Assembly (NCBI GenBank): GCA_046346845.1
Contig: JAXMHH010000007.1
Location: 1 to 64,000, forward strand
Direction of reading: 5' to 3'
Length of the DNA: 64,000 nt
Origin: DSSB01 sp046346845
GTDB lineage: Bacteria > UBA10199 > DSSB01
Part shown: positions 54,562 to 62,819 of the stretch, in pieces
How positions within the stretch are numbered: position 1 is the first letter of the stretch
Layout: every line of letters starts with the position of its first letter
Position numbers and translations under genes: made by a program
The notes under the pieces: model-generated
Told to the model about the DNA's origin: nothing
Database searches by the model: none
Seen by the model: only the letters and a program-made list of their open reading frames with translations

Positions 54562-55428
54562 TCACATGCGGGTGACCTGGATCGACCGGACGTCGACCCC
54601 CTTCTCCCCAAGGGCCAGCGCGATGTTCTCGCGCTCTTGTTTGAAGGTCTCCTCCACGCTTCGGTTGGGCACCAGGAACTCGACGCTCACCTCTTTGCCG
54701 TGGGTGGTGACCTTCAATTTGAGGCCATGGAAGACCTTGTCGTGGAAATCGATCTGCATTTCCTTACTCAGGTCCCCTTTTTGGATAATAGTGACAGATT
54801 GGACGATCTGGTCAAGCAAAGCCTTCGGCAACTCTCGGGGGGCCGCTGCGGCCTCCGGCGGGGTCACCTGCATGGGCTGGAGCTTGGGCATGTCCATTGG
54901 GACGGGCGCCGGCGCGGGATCCCGCCGCTTGAGGTCGCTGGCGAAGGCCTGGGCGGTGGCCGAGTCTTTTTGCATGCCCCGCTGCTGGGATCCCCCACCC
55001 CCCTCGCGCTTGCCGCCGGAGTCGGAGCCCGATCCCTGTTGCTCGCCCGAGGAGTGTTTGCCGAGCACGCGCTCCCGCACGCCCGAAGCGGGTTCCTTGG
55101 TCTTCTTGCCGGCCTCGGCCTTGTCGCCGGGCTTGCGATCGTCGTCTTTGTCGCGATCGGAGGAACGCTCCTCGTCGCGATGGACCTCCTTGAGGCGCGA
55201 GTCGAACTTGTTCTCGGGGGGAAGCAGGTTGGCCGCGCTTTGATCGGAGGCCGTCTTTAGGGCCTCATCGAAGGGGCTGGCCCTGAGCTTTTTGTCCTGC
55301 ACGGCGCCCTGGGCCATCGCCCCCTGCTGGCCGGCCAGGTTTTGGGTCTGTTTGGTCTTCTTTTGGTCCGCAGCCAGGGCCGCGGCTCGCGCCTCTTCGC
55401 TGGCGCTGGGCCTTACGCTTTCGGTCAT
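54562..55428 (-). CDS. sctP: Needle/hook length control protein SctP / FliK-like
   Basis: A 288-residue protein with a disordered, charged N-terminus (about 1-200, rich in K, D, S, G) and a compact C-terminal domain (about 205-288, LLDQIVQSVTIIQKGDLSKEMQ, then FHGLKLKVTTHGKEVSVEFLVPNRSVEETF). This matches the FliK/SctP C-terminal switch domain that changes export specificity. It lies between sctO and the FliM-like gene, the fliK position. Confidence 0.75.
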   Translation of the reverse strand: MTESVRPSASEEARAAALAADQKKTKQTQNLAGQQGAMAQGAVQDKKLRASPFDEALKTASDQSAANLLPPENKFDSRLKEVHRDEERSSDRDKDDDRKPGDKAEAGKKTKEPASGVRERVLGKHSSGEQQGSGSDSGGKREGGGGSQQRGMQKDSATAQAFASDLKRRDPAPAPVPMDMPKLQPMQVTPPEAAAAPRELPKALLDQIVQSVTIIQKGDLSKEMQIDFHDKVFHGLKLKVTTHGKEVSVEFLVPNRSVEETFKQERENIALALGEKGVDVRSIQVTRM

Positions 55429-55445
55429 AAATCAATCTTTCTTTT

Positions 55446-55949
55446 TTAACCGCGCATCTTGCGGAGCTGGTGCCCGACGTTGCCGAGTTCGTTCATGAGT
55501 TTCTGTTCCTCGTACTCCAGCTTCTGTTTGAGTTTTTTCTTCCAGAGCTCCTTGTGCTTCTCCATGATTTTAACTTCTTTGCAGGCGTCGATATAGTCCC
55601 GTTTCGCCTTGGAAACCCGGTCTTCCGCCTTCTCGATCTGGAACTTTTGATCCTCGATTTCCTGGTCCTTTTTCTCCTCATCCTCCTTGAGGCGCTTGAT
55701 GAAGTTCAAGTGGCCGTGGGAGTCGGAAACCACGCTCTCTCCCATCCGCAGCATCTCGGCCATTTCCCGCCTGGCGTTCTCGCGCTTCTGGATGATCTCC
55801 TGTTTCTCCTCCTCCAGCTTCTTGAGCTTTTCCTGCTCTTCCTTCAGGGCCTTGAAGGCCTTGCCCAGCTCGATCTCGGCGTTTCGCTTGTTGCGGATCC
55901 GGACGTCGAGCAAGGGCTGGAGGCGGTATTTTTCCTGTTTCTTAGGCAT
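55446..55949 (-). CDS. sctO: Type III stalk protein SctO / FliJ-like
   Basis: A 167-residue, wholly helical, coiled-coil protein (KYRLQPLLDVRIRNKRNAEIELGKAFKAL at the start, typical of FliJ/YscO). It acts as the central stalk of the SctN ATPase. It lies 10 nt after sctN. Confidence 0.85.
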   Translation of the reverse strand: MPKKQEKYRLQPLLDVRIRNKRNAEIELGKAFKALKEEQEKLKKLEEEKQEIIQKRENARREMAEMLRMGESVVSDSHGHLNFIKRLKEDEEKKDQEIEDQKFQIEKAEDRVSKAKRDYIDACKEVKIMEKHKELWKKKLKQKLEYEEQKLMNELGNVGHQLRKMRG

Positions 55950-55959
55950 GGGGCCCTAT

Positions 55960-57327
55960 TTACATGAAAATGTTCTTCAGCTCCTCGACCGACTCGTTCA
56001 GATGGATCTTGTCGTTGACGTGCTGCTTGAGGAAGTTATTCACCTCCTCGATCTTCTCGATGGCGTAGTCCACGTTGGGATCCGATCCGGACTCGTAGGC
56101 CCCGATCAGGATGAGGTCGCGCTCCTTCTCGTAGTTGGCCACCACCTCGCGCAGCTTGCGCGCGGCCGCCTCGTGGTCTTCGTCGACGATCGAGCTCATC
56201 ACGCGGCTGACGCTCTCCGAAACGTCGATCGCGGGATAGTGCCCGCGCGCCGCCAGCGAGCGGGACAATACGATGTGCCCGTCGAGGATGGAACGCACCT
56301 CGTCGGCCACCGGCTCGGTCATGTCGTCCCCCTCGACCAGCACCGTATAGAAGGCGGTGATCGAGCCGGTCGCGGAATTGCCGGTGCGCTCGAGCAGCTT
56401 GGGCAGGGTGGAGAAGACCGAAGGGGTGAAGCCCTGCCTCGCGGGGGGCTCGCCGATGGCCAAACCGATCTCGCGCAGGGCGCGGGCGAAACGGGTCACC
56501 GAGTCCATCATCATCAAGACCCTGCGTCCCTGGTCGCGAAAATACTCCGCAATGGCCGTGGCGACATAGGCCGCCTTGGAACGCACCAGCGAGGGCTGGT
56601 CGGAAGTGGAGACGACCACCACCGAGCGGGCCAGGCCTTCCGGCCCCAGATCCTTCTCGAGGAAATCCCGAAGCTCGCGACCGCGTTCGCCGACCAGACA
56701 GATCACGTTGACATCGGAGTCGCAGTTGCGGGCCAGCATGCCCATGGTGGTGCTCTTTCCGACGCCGGCCGCGGCGAAGATGCCGACGCGCTGGCCCTCG
56801 CCCACCGTGAGCACCGAATCGATGGCGCGGATCCCGACGGAGATCGGCTGGTGGATGCGCTTGCGGGTGAGCGGATCGGGCGGCGGGGCCATGACCGGAT
56901 ATTCGGTCTCGTACTGCAGGGGGCCATGGGTGTCGGAGTCGATGGGGTCGCCCAAGCCGTCGAGGACGCGGCCGAGCAGGCCATCGCCGACGCGCACCCG
57001 CAGGCAGCCCCCGGTGGGAATGACATCATTGCCTGGCCCAATGCCCTCCAAGTCGCCCAGGGGCATCAGCAGGACCTCTTTTTCCTTGAAGCCGACGACC
57101 TCGGCCTTGATGGGCAGGGCCCGGCTATTGAAAGTCTGGATGTAACAGAGCTCCCCTACCCTCACCCCCGGGACCACCGCCTTGACCACCAGGCCGGTCA
57201 GCTCCGTGACCTTGCCCTTGATCCGGTAGGTGGAGAGGGAGGTCACCGCCCGGTAATACTTGTGCAGGTCGATGACCGGAAGCTGGAACCCATCGTCCAT
57301 GCCGTTGATATTTTCTGCAGCCTGCAT
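55960..57327 (-). CDS. sctN: Type III secretion ATPase SctN (FliI family)
   Basis: A 455-residue hexameric ATPase that unfolds substrates at the export gate. P-loop GVGKSTTMGM, then CLVGERGRELRDFLEKDLGPEGLARSVVVVSTSD, the Walker B segment RRVLMMMDSVTRFARALREIGLAIGEPPARQGFTPSVFSTLPKLLERTG and ARGHYPAIDVSESVSR are diagnostic of type III ATPases and distinct from F1 beta. Confidence 0.96.
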   Translation of the reverse strand: MQAAENINGMDDGFQLPVIDLHKYYRAVTSLSTYRIKGKVTELTGLVVKAVVPGVRVGELCYIQTFNSRALPIKAEVVGFKEKEVLLMPLGDLEGIGPGNDVIPTGGCLRVRVGDGLLGRVLDGLGDPIDSDTHGPLQYETEYPVMAPPPDPLTRKRIHQPISVGIRAIDSVLTVGEGQRVGIFAAAGVGKSTTMGMLARNCDSDVNVICLVGERGRELRDFLEKDLGPEGLARSVVVVSTSDQPSLVRSKAAYVATAIAEYFRDQGRRVLMMMDSVTRFARALREIGLAIGEPPARQGFTPSVFSTLPKLLERTGNSATGSITAFYTVLVEGDDMTEPVADEVRSILDGHIVLSRSLAARGHYPAIDVSESVSRVMSSIVDEDHEAAARKLREVVANYEKERDLILIGAYESGSDPNVDYAIEKIEEVNNFLKQHVNDKIHLNESVEELKNIFM

Positions 57328-57357
57328 AACACCCCGGCCCCGGACGGAAAATGCCGT

Positions 57358-58038
57358 CTAGAGGCCCAATGCCTTTTTGATCGCGTTCAGCTGCGTATCC
57401 AGTTGCGCGTCGATGGTGCCGATGTCGGTCTCGACCACGCAGCCGCCCACCTTGACAGTATCGTCTTCCCGAAACACCAAAGTTTTGCCCGACTCGATCT
57501 TTTGGAGCAGCTCGGCCTCATTTTTCTTAACCTTTTCATAGTCTTGAGGGTTAAGGTGCACCACGATCTTTTCTCCGACGGCGTCGCTGATAGCCAGGCG
57601 GATGACGTTCATGATGGCCTTGTCATTCTCCCGGAACTCCCGGCCGATGATCTTTTCGGCGATCTCGAAGACCAGCTTGACCATCTCCCGCTCGTTGTCG
57701 TCGAAGAGCTTCTGGCGCAGCTCTTTAACGCGCTGCAACATTTCAAGGCCTTGCTGAAGCCCCTCCTGGTAGCCCAAATCATAGCCCTGCCGCTTGGATT
57801 TCTCCATTTCCTCCTGGACCTGGGCCAGGACCTCCTTGGCCTCCTGCTTGATGCGGGCTGCGTCCCCCTTGGCCTCTTCGATGATCAGCCGCGCCCGGCC
57901 GGCGGCATCGAGGGTCTCCCGATCGATGACCCCTCCAACCTCGCCCCCGGCCCCGAAGGAAGAACCCATATCGCTCTCGATGCGATCCTGGAGATTGAGC
58001 CGTTTTTTGAATTCGTCACCCTTGAGTATCTTTGCCAT
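57358..58038 (-). CDS. sctL: Type III ATPase regulator SctL / FliH-like
   Basis: A 226-residue FliH/SctL protein that binds SctN and the C-ring. A coiled-coil region (about residues 45-95, RLIIEEAKGDAARIKQEAKEVLAQVQEEM) is followed by the FliH C-terminal domain (VFEIAEKIIGREFRENDKAIMNVIR then HLNPQDYEKVKKNE and VGGCVVETDIGTIDAQLDTQL). The start is set at 58038 (MAKILKGDEF); a longer frame to 58143 would include a hairpin region. Confidence 0.88.
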   Translation of the reverse strand: MAKILKGDEFKKRLNLQDRIESDMGSSFGAGGEVGGVIDRETLDAAGRARLIIEEAKGDAARIKQEAKEVLAQVQEEMEKSKRQGYDLGYQEGLQQGLEMLQRVKELRQKLFDDNEREMVKLVFEIAEKIIGREFRENDKAIMNVIRLAISDAVGEKIVVHLNPQDYEKVKKNEAELLQKIESGKTLVFREDDTVKVGGCVVETDIGTIDAQLDTQLNAIKKALGL

Positions 58039-58085
58039 GGATCCAATCCTAACAGGCGGTTGAAAAGCTACCGGTGCCTGGCCCC

Positions 58086-58102
58086 ATCCGCCGCAGGCGG
58101 AT
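58086..58102. repeat. Hairpin between the FliG-like gene and sctL
   Basis: ATCCGCC-GCA-GGCGGAT lies in a 143-nt gap inside the core operon. No U-tract follows, so it is more likely an mRNA-stability or processing element than a terminator. Confidence 0.5.
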
Positions 58103-58181
58103 TGGCCAGATTGAGCGCTCGGCGCGGTTCTGAGTCTAGCCAAAAAAACAAAGGTTTTCCAACGATATCCTGAGGCTAAGC

Positions 58182-59138
58182 TCAGGAAAAGGTCGGCCGG
58201 AGGCGCTCCAAGGACTGGGCGATGCGATCCCGCACCTTATGCGCCTTTTCCGGGTGGTTGCGGGGGATATTGACGTCGAGATAGCGCTTTAACACGTAGC
58301 CGTGGCGCGGCGGCAGCTTGTAGACGAAGATGGGAACCAGCGGTCGATGCTCGGGCCCGAAGCTGCGGCTAAAGACGCTGAAGCCGATCTCGAGGGTGAG
58401 CTCTTCGGTCTTCAGCTTCTCGACCTCGAGGGAGAGGATGTTCATCTGGGCCTCCCGCATCGCCTCCTTGCTGTAGTCGCCGCCACCCTGCTTGATCCGG
58501 CTGCGCAGCTCCTTGGCATCTTCCACGCCCAAGCGGTGCAGAATGGCCCGAGTGGCGGTGCGATCGACCTTGGCGAAGGCCATGGCCATCTCGCTGATCC
58601 CGAGCTCGCGCATCAGCTGCAGGAATTGGTCGGTGCTCAGGCGGTGGAAGGCCTCGAATCCCGGGGGATGCTCCCAGAGCTCTTGAGAGACCGAGGGAAA
58701 CCGCGCCTCGAGGCGGCGCTTGAGCAGGTTCCATACCGGGTCGGCGGGCACGTTATTGGCCATCGCCTTGACCAGCTTGCGCAGGTCTTTGGGGAGCTCC
58801 GCCAAGACCCGTCCCACCTTGGCCCGCGGCAGTTCGCGGAACACCAAGGCCCACACCAAGGGAGATTCGCCGCGCAGGGACTCGACGATCCAGCCGGGAT
58901 CGGCCTGCGACCACAGGCTGACCCGCCCTTCCGGAGCCAGCGTCGCCAAAATGCGGCCCAATTCCTCGGGGCGTGACTTCTTGGGCACCTGCAACAAGGC
59001 GTCGAGGGCCGCCCGGACCGCATCGCCCCGGCCCTCTCCCACGAAATCCAGCAAGGCCCCGGCCTTCTCCCCCTCCTTGAGGGCGGCGATCAGGACGAAG
59101 GCCTGTTGTCGGTCATTTAGCTCTTGCAAGGCTTCCAT
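58182..59138 (-). CDS. FliG-like protein at the SctK position
   Basis: A 318-residue protein whose first 220 residues resemble the FliG N and middle domains: RQQAFVLIAALKEGEKAGALLD at the start, and LRGESPLVWALVFRELPRAKVGRVLAELP near residue 88, a clear counterpart of the FliG EHPQ-x-x-A motif. Residues 165-215 give a second repeat (LMRELGISEMAMAFAKVDRTATRAILHRLG). The C-terminal 100 residues do not resemble the FliG motor domain. SctK is the usual partner here in injectisomes; this protein may replace it as the ring adapter. It is the first gene of the core operon. Confidence 0.78.
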   Translation of the reverse strand: MEALQELNDRQQAFVLIAALKEGEKAGALLDFVGEGRGDAVRAALDALLQVPKKSRPEELGRILATLAPEGRVSLWSQADPGWIVESLRGESPLVWALVFRELPRAKVGRVLAELPKDLRKLVKAMANNVPADPVWNLLKRRLEARFPSVSQELWEHPPGFEAFHRLSTDQFLQLMRELGISEMAMAFAKVDRTATRAILHRLGVEDAKELRSRIKQGGGDYSKEAMREAQMNILSLEVEKLKTEELTLEIGFSVFSRSFGPEHRPLVPIFVYKLPPRHGYVLKRYLDVNIPRNHPEKAHKVRDRIAQSLERLRPTFS

Positions 59139-59200
59139 AGTGCTTCGGAAATATTAGCGGGAAAGGGGCCGCGCCCCAAGGAAAAGATCGCAAAAAAAAA

Positions 59201-59220
59201 GGCAGTTCCGAGGAACTGCC
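59201..59220 (-). terminator. Terminator after sctI
   Basis: GGCAGTTCC-GA-GGAACTGCC is a near-perfect hairpin with nine A on its left (59192-59200), giving a U-tract for leftward transcription from sctI. It isolates sctI from the core operon. Confidence 0.85.
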
Positions 59221-59239
59221 TTTGGGAAAAAATTTGGAC

Positions 59240-59776
59240 TTAACCGACCTGCATGTTGAAGGGCGTGGAGATGGCCTTATTGGCCATTTCGCCGACCTTG
59301 GAGATGACTTCCATGTTGACCGTGCTGTGATGGGCGTACATCTGCAGGCGGGTGAGCTCGAGGGCCGACCAGTTCTTCTTGGAGCCGGAGAACATCTGCT
59401 CCATCAACTGCTCCATGCCCATCTGGTTGTTGTTGACCTCTTTGAAAATCTCGAAGATGCCGGTGCTCTTGGGAGCGGAGGCCTTTTCGATCTCGCCGGC
59501 GCGGGCGACGTCGACCTGGATGCCGTCGGCGGAGATCGCGTTCATGTTGCCGGTGACGGACTCGTTGCCGAAGGACTCGACGAACTCCATCAACTTGCCG
59601 TTGGCAGTCGCATTGGTGTTGCTCTGGGCGCCGATGGTGTTGTCCAACAGCTGGCCGAAGCTGGTTTTGTCAGTTTGGAAGGTGCCGCCCAGGCCACCCT
59701 GGTTGGGGAGCTGGTTGCCGGCTCCACCGATGTTTTGCAACGCGCTTTGAGTTAAACCTGCTGAAATCGGATCCAT
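59240..59776 (-). CDS. sctI: Type III inner rod protein SctI-like
   Basis: A 178-residue protein. The last 55 residues (SALELTRLQMYAHHSTVNMEVISKVGEMANKAISTPFNMQ) fit the SctI/YscI rod C-terminus, which links the ring to the needle. The N-terminal 110 residues are Gly/Asn-rich and disordered. It is longer than YscI (about 115). A strong terminator follows and a sigma28-like promoter precedes it, so it is likely transcribed alone and in high amount. Confidence 0.78.
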   Translation of the reverse strand: MDPISAGLTQSALQNIGGAGNQLPNQGGLGGTFQTDKTSFGQLLDNTIGAQSNTNATANGKLMEFVESFGNESVTGNMNAISADGIQVDVARAGEIEKASAPKSTGIFEIFKEVNNNQMGMEQLMEQMFSGSKKNWSALELTRLQMYAHHSTVNMEVISKVGEMANKAISTPFNMQVG

Positions 59777-59805
59777 AAACGTTCCTCTCGAATTCCTTCA
59801 ATTCC

Positions 59806-59834
59806 TTATCGTCTCAGCAATCCTCGAAAGTTTC
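59806..59834 (-). promoter_or_regulatory. Sigma28-like promoter motif of sctI
   Basis: On the minus strand GAAACTT-N16-CGATAAG, 30 nt upstream of the sctI ATG. Spacing and boxes match the motifs at 61821, 50758 and 11888. Confidence 0.62.
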
Positions 59835-59864
59835 CAGTGTTTCCTGAATTTCTGGACAAATCGC

Positions 59865-60653
59865 CTACTGGGGCTGGACCGAGGCCCGGTGCTGATGCTG
59901 GGTCTTGAGCTGGATCAGGCTGATCTTCTTGAACAGCAGGCCCAAGGCGCGGGCGTGCAGGCGGGAGGTCCAGGATTTGGACAGGCCCAGCTTTTGGCCG
60001 GCCTCTTCCAGGGTCTTGTTCTGGAAGTAATACATCTTGATCAGCTTGCGCTCTTTCTCGGGCAGCTCTTCGATGGCCTGCCGCATGTATTCCTTCACCT
60101 TGTGGAATTCGGCCTTGTGCTCGATATCATTGGCCTTCTTGTCCTCGATCTCCATCGTCTCTTCGCTGGCGTCGATGCTGATGATGTAGATCGAGGCCAG
60201 GCTGTTGACGGTATCGTAGAGCTCGCCAATCTCTTCATCCGCGCTGAGCTTGGTGGTCGCGCTCTTGTCGGCCATGGTCTGGAGGTATTCGTTGGCGGCC
60301 TGCTCGAACTTGATCTTGCTGTACAGGGAACGCGGGATCCAGCCGGTCTTGCGCAGCCCGTCATAGATCGCGCCCTTGATGCGGTAATAGGCGAAGGTCT
60401 TGAAATCCACGTTGAACTTGGGGTCGAAGCGCTTGGCCGCTTCCAGCAAGCCCAGGCGGGCATTGCAGATGATTTCTTCGATATCGGCGTCGTTGGAGAG
60501 GGTTTGCGCCACTTTGTTGGCTATCGAGGTGGCGTAAGGCAGGTATTGCTCGATCAGGCTATCGCGACCGCTTAAATCTTCTTGCACTGCGTTAACGGTG
60601 GCGGGATTCACGGCGTTTTTCTTAACGGCCCGTTGCGTAGCTGTCCGACTCAT
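59865..60653 (-). CDS. Sigma28-type (FliA/WhiG family) RNA polymerase sigma factor
   Basis: A 262-residue sigma70-family factor of the FliA/WhiG group. Region 2 has LIEQYLPYATSIANKV and FDPKFNVDFKTFAYYRIKGAIYDGLRKTGWIPRS, which compares with F-x-x-YAxxRIRGAxxDxLRxxDWxPRS in FliA. Region 4 has AIEELPEKERKLIKMYYFQNKTLEEAGQKLGLSKSWTSRLHARAL. Linker region 3 is acidic and longer than usual. It lies within the type III locus, has a sigma54 promoter upstream, and likely reads the shared CGATAA promoters. Confidence 0.93.
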   Translation of the reverse strand: MSRTATQRAVKKNAVNPATVNAVQEDLSGRDSLIEQYLPYATSIANKVAQTLSNDADIEEIICNARLGLLEAAKRFDPKFNVDFKTFAYYRIKGAIYDGLRKTGWIPRSLYSKIKFEQAANEYLQTMADKSATTKLSADEEIGELYDTVNSLASIYIISIDASEETMEIEDKKANDIEHKAEFHKVKEYMRQAIEELPEKERKLIKMYYFQNKTLEEAGQKLGLSKSWTSRLHARALGLLFKKISLIQLKTQHQHRASVQPQ

Positions 60654-60716
60654 GCGTTTTTCCCCTTAGTCAATGAATGTGTGCCTGACAACCCATTTTC
60701 CTCAGGCGGATACTGT

Positions 60717-60732
60717 TGCAAGAAACCAGCCA
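60717..60732 (-). promoter_or_regulatory. Sigma54 (-24/-12) promoter of the sigma28-like gene
   Basis: Read leftward TGGCTGGTTTCTTGCA: TGGC and TTGCA boxes with GG-N10-GC exactly, very close to TGGCACG-N4-TTGCA. It lies 64 nt upstream of the ATG. A palindrome CCCAGATCTGGG at 60872-60883, about 140 nt further upstream, could be the enhancer site. Confidence 0.7.
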
Positions 60733-60871
60733 GCGTGTTGCTAAAAAAATGAGGGGAAATAAAAAAATTAAGCTTTCGATTTATAACAACTTTTTAGGCA
60801 GGGTCCCGATAACAAAACACCTACCCCCGCCCCCTACCACTGCAAAACGTGCACAAGTGGTGCTCACATTT

Positions 60872-60883
60872 CCCAGATCTGGG
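60872..60883. promoter_or_regulatory. Candidate enhancer (UAS) palindrome
   Basis: The perfect 12-bp palindrome CCCAGATCTGGG is in the 252-nt gap upstream of the sigma28-like gene, at the usual 80-200 nt distance for sigma54 activator binding. It is the only such palindrome noted in this gap. Binding by the FHA activator is a guess. Confidence 0.35.
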
Positions 60884-60905
60884 GACTTTCCCCCCCAAAA
60901 AAGGG

Positions 60906-61271
60906 TTAAGACTGTCGTTTAACGGGATTTAGATAGTGGGAGGAATCCAGCAAGGCCGTGATGCGCTGGATCATCTCTTTTCGCGTGGCCGGGCTGACCA
61001 GGGAATAGTAGGGATGCTCGGGATTCTCTAATGTTTTCCGTACAATAGAATCGAAGACCCGTTCCCGGGCCAACCGGTCGAGCGGAGATTGGATGCCGCG
61101 CAGGCCCATTCCCAGGTCCGAGGCGGCTCGATAATCGGTGGAGTTGCTGACGATCAATTCGAGAAAGGGATCGCTGCCATGCACTTCGGAGCGACCTTCT
61201 TCGTTGCTGTGGACCGTGGAAACCGCGTTGTTGCTGGCTTCGGGGAGACGCTTGCTGACGGGGTCGGCCAT
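60906..61271 (-). CDS. Small protein of unknown function in type III locus (121 aa)
   Basis: A 121-residue soluble protein with a charged N-terminus and helical segments (SDPFLELIVSNSTDYRAASDLG and RKEMIQRITALLDSSHYL). There is no recognised family. It follows the 158-residue gene by 35 nt and likely shares its promoter. A chaperone or regulator of that protein is a reasonable guess. Confidence 0.6.
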   Translation of the reverse strand: MADPVSKRLPEASNNAVSTVHSNEEGRSEVHGSDPFLELIVSNSTDYRAASDLGMGLRGIQSPLDRLARERVFDSIVRKTLENPEHPYYSLVSPATRKEMIQRITALLDSSHYLNPVKRQS

Positions 61272-61306
61272 GACTTTCCCTTTTTGCGGCCAAAGACCGC
61301 TCGGCC

Positions 61307-61783
61307 TTACATCGCCGAGATGTTTTCGCGGGCGGCAGCCTCGCGGGTCAGTACCGTATCTAGTTTTTGCTGGTCAAAACTGCTGACCGGGCCCGCCGCG
61401 GCCACATCGCCGGGCGACCCAAACATGCCAAATCCGGGAGTTACCATCTGAAAACTGGTCTGGGCGGCGGCCTCGTCCAGGGCGAGGTTATTGAGCCGCT
61501 TCGCCACTTGGTTTTCGTAAGAGCGCTGCGCCAGCTGCCCCACTCCGTAGAGTCCCGCGGCGGCCACTTGGGCGCCGGGAAAGGGCATGAACCGCAGGAT
61601 GCTGGACCCGATGCTGGCGAAGATGGAGCCGAATTTCTTGAGCCCCATCATGAACTTTTCGCCGAAGGTGGGTTTATCCAGCAGGCTACCGCCCTGTACC
61701 AAACGGACGCCGGTCGAGTTCACGATCGGTCGACTCGTGAGGTCCATGCTGATTTGCGCCGGGTTAATCGCTTGAAATTCCAT
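61307..61783 (-). CDS. Hydrophobic putative type III substrate (158 aa)
   Basis: A 158-residue protein with a central hydrophobic segment (KKFGSIFASIGSSILRFMPFPGAQVAAAGLYGVGQLA) and helical ends. No signal peptide. The start at 61783 is chosen because GGAG lies 8 nt before the ATG; the frame extends to a TTG at 61795. The hydrophobic middle could insert in membranes, as in type III translocators. A sigma28-like promoter lies 38 nt upstream. Confidence 0.65.
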   Translation of the reverse strand: MEFQAINPAQISMDLTSRPIVNSTGVRLVQGGSLLDKPTFGEKFMMGLKKFGSIFASIGSSILRFMPFPGAQVAAAGLYGVGQLAQRSYENQVAKRLNNLALDEAAAQTSFQMVTPGFGMFGSPGDVAAAGPVSSFDQQKLDTVLTREAAARENISAM

Positions 61784-61820
61784 GAAAAACTCCAAAAATT
61801 CCTATCACCAATCTATCCCT

Positions 61821-61849
61821 TTATCGGGATGGGAAACCCCTGAAGTTTC
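61821..61849 (-). promoter_or_regulatory. Sigma28-like promoter motif of the 158-aa gene
   Basis: Minus strand GAAACTT-N16-CGATAAAG, identical in the -35 part to the sctI motif at 59806-59834 and with the same 16-nt spacing. Confidence 0.62.
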
Positions 61850-61870
61850 GTCTGGGGAAGGTATTATTGC

Positions 61871-62809
61871 CTATTTTGGCGCAGCCCCGACCTTTTCTCC
61901 AGCCCCCAGCTGGGCCTGAGCCCCGGCCCCGCCCTCGAGCAGGGGCGGCGAGGCGCCGGCCTGCACTTCGGCCAGGCCGGAGTTCAATTTGGAGACCTTC
62001 AATTCTTGCCGCATCTTGGTCAGCTTGATGACGTTCAGGATCAAGGCGGCTGAGACCCCCAGGAGCAGCACCAGCATGACAATGGCGAAGATCTTGAATC
62101 GCTTCACCGACTCGGCCTTCATCACCAAGCCGGCGATGCTCGCCAGCTTGACACCGCTGGCCGCGACTTCCCCGCCGGCCACCTGGGGTCCTTTGCCGAT
62201 CACTTCCTGAGGCGGTTGGACATAGCTGATGATGACCGAGACGTCGCGCGGGTCGAGGTTTTCAACCGATTTCGAGATGAACTGCTGCATCCGCGCCTCG
62301 GTGACCTCGTAGCCGTCCTGGCTCTTTTTGACGCGAATCACGGCGGAGGCGGTGGGCCTCAGATTGCTTTGGGTCTCGGTGTTAAAGGGGCTGATCTCGG
62401 GCACGTTCAGCACGATATCCGCGTCAATGACGCCAGGGACCCGCTGCAGCGAATTGATGATGTCGCCCTTCTTCGCCAGCAGCTTCCGGCATTTTTCCTC
62501 TTCCGGCGTGGGAATGAGCCCCTTCTCTTTGCAGATGCCCTCGGAGCCCAGCTCTTTGGCCTTAGGGAGGTTGTTTTCGACCAGGATGCGGCGCGCGTTT
62601 TGAATCGCGTCTTTGGGGACGGTGATCGTGTAGGAAGCGCCTTCGGAGGACTCGACCTTCACCTTGGTCGCATTGACGCCGTTCTGGTACAGGACGACGA
62701 TGATTTCGTTGGCATCCTGCTCGCCCAGGCCCTGCTGCAGGGTCTCTTGGCCGCAGGCGGCCAGGAAAAACACCGCAAAAATCACCAAAAAGTATTTTTT
62801 AAGCCGCAT
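61871..62809 (-). CDS. sctJ: Type III inner-membrane ring lipoprotein SctJ
   Basis: A 312-residue SctJ/YscJ-type lipoprotein. It has a signal peptide with lipobox LAAC near residue 19, the first ring-building domain (EIIVVLYQNGVNATKVKVE), the FPKEGL-like segment KEKGLIPTPEEEKCRKLL and the second domain (SLQRVPGVIDADIVLNVP). One membrane segment follows near residues 240-262, then a cytoplasmic tail. The lipoprotein start and single membrane segment mark it as injectisome-type, not FliF. Two Cys in the periplasmic part (GICKEKGLIPTPEEEKC) may form a disulfide. Confidence 0.93.
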   Translation of the reverse strand: MRLKKYFLVIFAVFFLAACGQETLQQGLGEQDANEIIVVLYQNGVNATKVKVESSEGASYTITVPKDAIQNARRILVENNLPKAKELGSEGICKEKGLIPTPEEEKCRKLLAKKGDIINSLQRVPGVIDADIVLNVPEISPFNTETQSNLRPTASAVIRVKKSQDGYEVTEARMQQFISKSVENLDPRDVSVIISYVQPPQEVIGKGPQVAGGEVAASGVKLASIAGLVMKAESVKRFKIFAIVMLVLLLGVSAALILNVIKLTKMRQELKVSKLNSGLAEVQAGASPPLLEGGAGAQAQLGAGEKVGAAPK

Positions 62810-62819
62810 GGGTTTCCGC

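Noticed and set aside
55687..58173. An 828-residue open frame on the plus strand
   Set aside because: Antisense to sctO, sctN and sctL, which have clear family motifs.
59139..59239. A possible sigma54 promoter (GG-N10-GC near 59159-59172) upstream of the core operon
   Set aside because: The boxes lack TGG and TTGC apart from the spacing, and the implied leader of about 9 nt is too short for a ribosome site.
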